The notes under the pieces are model-generated. The model ran no database searches and was not told the DNA's origin. It saw nothing but the letters and a program-made list of their open reading frames with translations. From the NCBI RefSeq assembly GCF_008119785.1, contig NZ_VSFA01000008.1, forward strand, positions 62,001 through 126,000: a stretch of 64,000 nt of DNA, read 5' to 3'. Shown here piece after piece: positions 60,930-64,000 of the stretch (its first letter is position 1; the number at the start of each line of letters is the position of its first letter). This DNA comes from Micromonospora sp. MP36 (GTDB taxonomy: Bacteria > Actinomycetota > Actinomycetes > Mycobacteriales > Micromonosporaceae). Made by a program: the position numbers and the translations under genes.

Positions 60930-62375
60930 ATGTGGACACAGCGGGACCAACTGCAGGCGTACCAGTTCCTGCGTCGCCGACTCGTCTCGGCGCTGCAGGT
61001 CGGTGACGCCAACCACCCGGTCTCGCCGAGCCGCCGCCTGGTCATCGGGTGTGCCCTCGGCGCCGCGGCCGCCCTGCTGGTGACCGCCGGCTTCGGTGTG
61101 TACGGGTTCCTGCGGCCCGGCGCGAACACCGACTGGCGCAAGCCCGGCCGGGTGGTGATCGAGAAGGACACCGGCGCGGTGTACGTGATGGGCGCCGACG
61201 GGTTGCTGCACCCGATGCTCAACTACGCCTCGGCGCGGTTGCTCGCCGGCGGGGACGGCACCGCCACCAGCCAGGTGTCGAGCAAGTCCCTGGCCGGCGC
61301 GCCACGGGGCGTACCGCTCGGGATCCCGGCCGCGCCCTCGTCGCTGCCGCCCAGGGACCGGTTGCTGGCCGGGCCGTTCACCGTCTGCGCGCAGACCGCT
61401 CCCGGCCGGCCGGCGGGTACTCCGCCGGTCACCACGGCGCTGGCGGGGGTGTCGCCGGCCGGCACGGCGGTGAACCCGGCGTCGGCGCTCGTGGTCGCCG
61501 GCCCGGACGGGGTGGCGTACGCGCTGGTTTCCGGGCGCCGGCACCGGATCGTCGACCAGGCCACGGCGGTGGCCCTCGGCTACGACGCGGTTCGCCCACT
61601 GCCGGTCAGCGCGGCCTGGCTGAACGCGGTGACGGCCGGCCCGGACCTGCGACTGCGCACCGTGGACCGGGTGGGCGCGGGTGGGCCCCGGGTCGGTGAC
61701 CGGAACACCCGGGTGGGCCAGGTGCTCGTCGTCGCCAACATCGGCGCCGGATCCCGCTACTACCTCGTCCGCGCCGACGGGCTGCTGGCGATCGGGCAGA
61801 CCGAAGCGGCGCTGGTGCTCGGCAACCCGGCCAACCGGGCGGCGTACCCCCGCGGTGCCGCCCGCGAGATCCAGGTGACCGCGGCCGACGTGGCGGAGTC
61901 ACAGTCCGCGACCGGTGGGGCCGCCGACTACCCCGCCCGGCTCGCCCCGCCGGTCGAGACGCCCCCGGACCAGGTCGCAATCTGCGCGACCATGGACGGC
62001 GACGCGACGGTGATCAGGCTCGGTGCCTCGACCGGCGTGCCGGCCGGGGCGGCGCCGATCGCGGCCGGCGGCGGCGCCCGGGCCGACGCGGTGTTCGTGC
62101 CGGCCGGCCGGGCCGCCGTCCTGCGCGAGCGGCCGGCGCCGCAGGCCGCCCTCGGCGCCGTCTACCTCCTCACCGACCAGGGAATGCGGTATCCGGTACC
62201 GGACGGCGACGCGCTGAAGGCGCTCGGGTTCGGCGAGGTCAGCCCCACCCCGGTGCCGCCGAGCATGCTGGCGCTCTTCCCGACGGGCCCGGTGCTGGAC
62301 CCGGCGGCCGCCCAGCGGCCCGTGCCGCCGGACGCCGCCAGGCCGTCCGCCGACGTCGGGGAGACCACCCGGTGA
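60930..62375 (+). CDS. eccB: Type VII secretion protein EccB
   Basis: A 481-aa protein with the EccB signature start (WTQRDQLQAYQFLRRRLVSA), one transmembrane helix (~39-60) and a periplasmic repeat domain (LHPMLNYASARLLAGG, LPPRDRLLAGPFTVCA). EccB forms the outer face of the channel. GAGGA precedes ATG 60930; its stop overlaps the response regulator gene. Confidence 0.95.
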   Translation: MWTQRDQLQAYQFLRRRLVSALQVGDANHPVSPSRRLVIGCALGAAAALLVTAGFGVYGFLRPGANTDWRKPGRVVIEKDTGAVYVMGADGLLHPMLNYASARLLAGGDGTATSQVSSKSLAGAPRGVPLGIPAAPSSLPPRDRLLAGPFTVCAQTAPGRPAGTPPVTTALAGVSPAGTAVNPASALVVAGPDGVAYALVSGRRHRIVDQATAVALGYDAVRPLPVSAAWLNAVTAGPDLRLRTVDRVGAGGPRVGDRNTRVGQVLVVANIGAGSRYYLVRADGLLAIGQTEAALVLGNPANRAAYPRGAAREIQVTAADVAESQSATGGAADYPARLAPPVETPPDQVAICATMDGDATVIRLGASTGVPAGAAPIAAGGGARADAVFVPAGRAAVLRERPAPQAALGAVYLLTDQGMRYPVPDGDALKALGFGEVSPTPVPPSMLALFPTGPVLDPAAAQRPVPPDAARPSADVGETTR

Positions 62376-63022
62376 CCGACGCGGCGACGATCGAGGTGTC
62401 GGTGGTGGAGGATCATCCCCTCTACCGGACCGCGCTGGTCCGCGCGCTCGGGGACGCGCTGGACATCCGGGTCAGCGCCACCGCCAGGTCGGTGGAGGAG
62501 TTCGCGGCGTACCGGCAGCCCGCGGGCGCGGTGGTGATCCTCGACCTGAAGCTGCCCGGGGTACGCGACGCCGCCGCGGTGGTGGCGGTGACCGGGATGG
62601 GCCATCGGGTGCTGGTGGTTTCCGCGCACGGTGACCAGTCCGACGTGCTCGGCGCGATCGCCGCGGGGGCCCGCGGCTACCTGACCAAGGACTCCGACGC
62701 CGACGAGATCCTCCGGGCGGTGCGGGAGATCGCAGCCGGCAACACGTACGTGTCACCGACCCTGGCCTCGATCCTGCTGGACTCGTCCCGCGGCCGGCAA
62801 CCGCTGTACCGGGTGCCGCTGTCCGACCGGGAACGCCAGGTGCTGTCGCTGCTGGCGGCCGGCGAGCGGGATCAGGACATCGCGGAGGCGCTGGCGATCA
62901 GCGTCCGCACGGTCCGCTCCCACCTGGACCGGATCCGGGAGAAGACCGGGCGCCGAAGGCGGCCGGAGTTGACCCGGCTGGCGATCGAGGAGGGCATCGC
63001 CACCCCGGCCCGGGAGCACTGA
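62372..63022 (+). CDS. NarL/LuxR-type response regulator
   Basis: A 216-aa regulator. The receiver domain has EDHPLY, the phospho-acceptor D58 (VILDLKLPG) and K106 (GYLTKDSD). The C-terminal LuxR helix-turn-helix is LSDRERQVLSLLAAGERDQDIAEAL with ISVRTVRSHLDRI. GTG 62372 overlaps the eccB stop. No kinase is adjacent; the NarL-type kinase at 39620, at the other end of the locus, is the likely partner. Confidence 0.9.
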   Translation: MTDAATIEVSVVEDHPLYRTALVRALGDALDIRVSATARSVEEFAAYRQPAGAVVILDLKLPGVRDAAAVVAVTGMGHRVLVVSAHGDQSDVLGAIAAGARGYLTKDSDADEILRAVREIAAGNTYVSPTLASILLDSSRGRQPLYRVPLSDRERQVLSLLAAGERDQDIAEALAISVRTVRSHLDRIREKTGRRRRPELTRLAIEEGIATPAREH

Positions 63023-63038
63023 TCCGGGCCGACGTGCC

Positions 63039-63070
63039 TCGGCGCCCGCTCCTGCCGGGGCGGGCGCCGA
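63039..63070. terminator. Bidirectional hairpin terminator
   Basis: TCGGCGCCCGC and GCGGGCGCCGA form a perfect 11-bp stem with a 10-nt loop between the convergent response regulator and membrane protein genes. Confidence 0.7.
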
Positions 63071-63086
63071 TCGGACCGCGGCGAGT

Positions 63087-63497
63087 TCACCCGGCCTTGC
63101 GCAGGCCGGCGAACTGCAGGACGGTGAAGCCGGCCACCACCACCGCCTGGACGATCACCAGCGCGGTGCCGAGGCCGGTCAGCGGGAACCAACCGGCGAC
63201 GAGCAGTTCGACGCTCGCGACCACCCAGGCGATGTTGACCGCCATCACGACGCCCACCGCGGCCCTGCTCACCGTCGGCCGCGCGGCGAGCAGGAGCAGC
63301 GTGGCGGCCCAGGCGACCAGGAACACACCGATCGGGTAGAGGAAGGCGGCGGGGAGGCCGAACAGCTCCCCGAAGATCGCCGCGACGACGACGTAGACGA
63401 CTCCGTTGGCGCCCGAGCCGATCGCGTCCTGCTTCAGGGCGAAGCGGAGCAGCTTGGCGTCGGCGGCGGGGCGGGCGGTGCTGGCGACGGCGGTCAT
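63087..63497 (-). CDS. Small four-helix membrane protein
   Basis: A 136-aa protein with four transmembrane helices (~35-55, 60-75, 82-104, 110-130) and the segment NGVVYVVVAAIFGELFGLPAAF. It resembles small integral membrane proteins found next to LuxR-type regulators, but no function is known. ATG 63497 is used. It diverges from the LuxR-type gene. Confidence 0.75.
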   Translation of the reverse strand: MTAVASTARPAADAKLLRFALKQDAIGSGANGVVYVVVAAIFGELFGLPAAFLYPIGVFLVAWAATLLLLAARPTVSRAAVGVVMAVNIAWVVASVELLVAGWFPLTGLGTALVIVQAVVVAGFTVLQFAGLRKAG

Positions 63498-63534
63498 CTC
63501 GGTCCCTTCGTAGTACTGCCGTGCGGATGATCAC

Positions 63535-63586
63535 GAAGCTACGGAGGTCCAGGCCAAGCCGAATCAGTCATCGTGACGGTAGCTTC
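63535..63586. promoter_or_regulatory. Divergent promoters sharing an inverted TAGCTTC motif
   Basis: GTAGCTTC at 63579-63586 (plus) and at 63542-63535 (minus) form an inverted repeat extending to 12 of 14 matching bases. The plus-strand copy includes a -10 box TAGCTT 7 nt before GTG 63593, a leaderless arrangement. They may be twin promoters or operator half-sites. Confidence 0.45.
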
Positions 63587-63592
63587 CTGACC

Positions 63593-64000
63593 GTGCTGCA
63601 CGGACGAGCTGGGGAGCAGGCGACGATCGAGCGGCTCCTGGCGCAGGCCAGGAGCGGCCGGAGCGCAGCCCTGGTCATCCGAGGCCCGGCGGGGATCGGC
63701 AAGTCCGCGCTCCTGGACCATGCCGCCGCCCTGGCCGAGGGCATGCGGGTGTTGCGCGGCGTCGGTGTCGAGTCCGAGGCCACGTTGCCCTTCGCCGCGC
63801 TCCACCTGCTCCTGCGCACCGGACTTGACCGGATCCACACCCTGCCCGACGCGCAGGCCACCGCGCTCAACGCCGCCCTGGGACTGGGCGACACCGCTCC
63901 GGAGAGCCGGTTCCTGGTCGGGCTGGCCACGCTGAGCCTGCTCACCGAGCTCGCCGGGGACGGCGCGCTGCTCTGCCTCATCGACGACGCGCAGTGGGCC
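63593..64000 (+). CDS. LuxR/LAL-type ATPase regulator (3' truncated by the window)
   Basis: The first 136 residues are visible. They form an AAA-type P-loop module: GRAGEQATIERLLAQARSG, Walker A RGPAGIGKSALLDHA, then FAALHLLLR and Walker B-like LLCLIDDAQW. This is the start of a large LuxR/LAL regulator, usually ~900 aa with a C-terminal helix-turn-helix that lies beyond the window. GTG 63593 is the first start with a suitable leaderless -10 box. Confidence 0.8.
   Translation, partial: MLHGRAGEQATIERLLAQARSGRSAALVIRGPAGIGKSALLDHAAALAEGMRVLRGVGVESEATLPFAALHLLLRTGLDRIHTLPDAQATALNAALGLGDTAPESRFLVGLATLSLLTELAGDGALLCLIDDAQWA

Overview
The window is uniformly high-GC actinobacterial DNA with GTG/TTG starts, 4-nt GTGA/ATGA gene overlaps and leaderless promoters. 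The gene content points to Micromonosporaceae (Micromonospora, Actinoplanes or a relative). It includes a close relative of the Actinoplanes utahensis aculeacin A acylase and an EccB/C/D/E type VII secretion locus without EccA. The assignment rests on gene content only. No rRNA, tRNA or CRISPR array was seen.

Layout. 1-2619: 3' part of a secreted metallophosphoesterase. 2696-10122: an FCD-type GntR regulator diverging from a catabolic operon (PrpB-like lyase, TctC-TctB-TctA importer, PrpD-like dehydratase, MFS transporter), apparently for an imported methylcitrate-like acid. 10279-14069: a short leader ORF coupled to the acylase, a small membrane protein and an MDR oxidoreductase. 14415-16147: a translationally coupled pair, an SF1-type ATPase and an acidic small protein. 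16309-24342: a response-regulator remnant, a large M20 peptidase, an EEP-family hydrolase, a frameshifted SDR with its divergent regulator, a VOC protein, and an EamA transporter behind an attenuator-like leader peptide. 24467-25029: a small S1-domain gene, a CRP-like palindrome and an isolated terminator.

25175-38124 is a five-gene, mostly overlapping operon: DUF4132-like protein, 1689-aa protein of unknown function, MoxR-type AAA ATPase, DUF5682-vWA fusion, and SWIM zinc-finger protein. It matches the set of E. coli yehI-yehL-yehM-yehP-yehQ, a conserved but poorly understood chaperone/conflict-type system. Here YehM and YehP are one polypeptide.

39611-63022 is a type VII secretion (ESX-like) locus. 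A NarL-type histidine kinase is coupled to a mycosin in which all catalytic residues appear replaced (a pseudoprotease). Next come a PhoX-like pseudogene and an IS605-type element with a broken tnpA and an intact tnpB. The secretion genes follow: a minus-strand operon (EccC, two WXG100 proteins, EspC-like protein, PPE-like protein, alpha/beta hydrolase, small protein), a plus-strand operon (WXG100-like proteins, an 802-aa WXG effector candidate, a YbaB/EspL-like protein, EccD), then EccE, EccB and a NarL-type response regulator. The kinase at one end and the regulator at the other may form a split two-component system. The window closes with a small membrane protein diverging from a truncated LuxR/LAL-type ATPase regulator; their promoters share an inverted motif.
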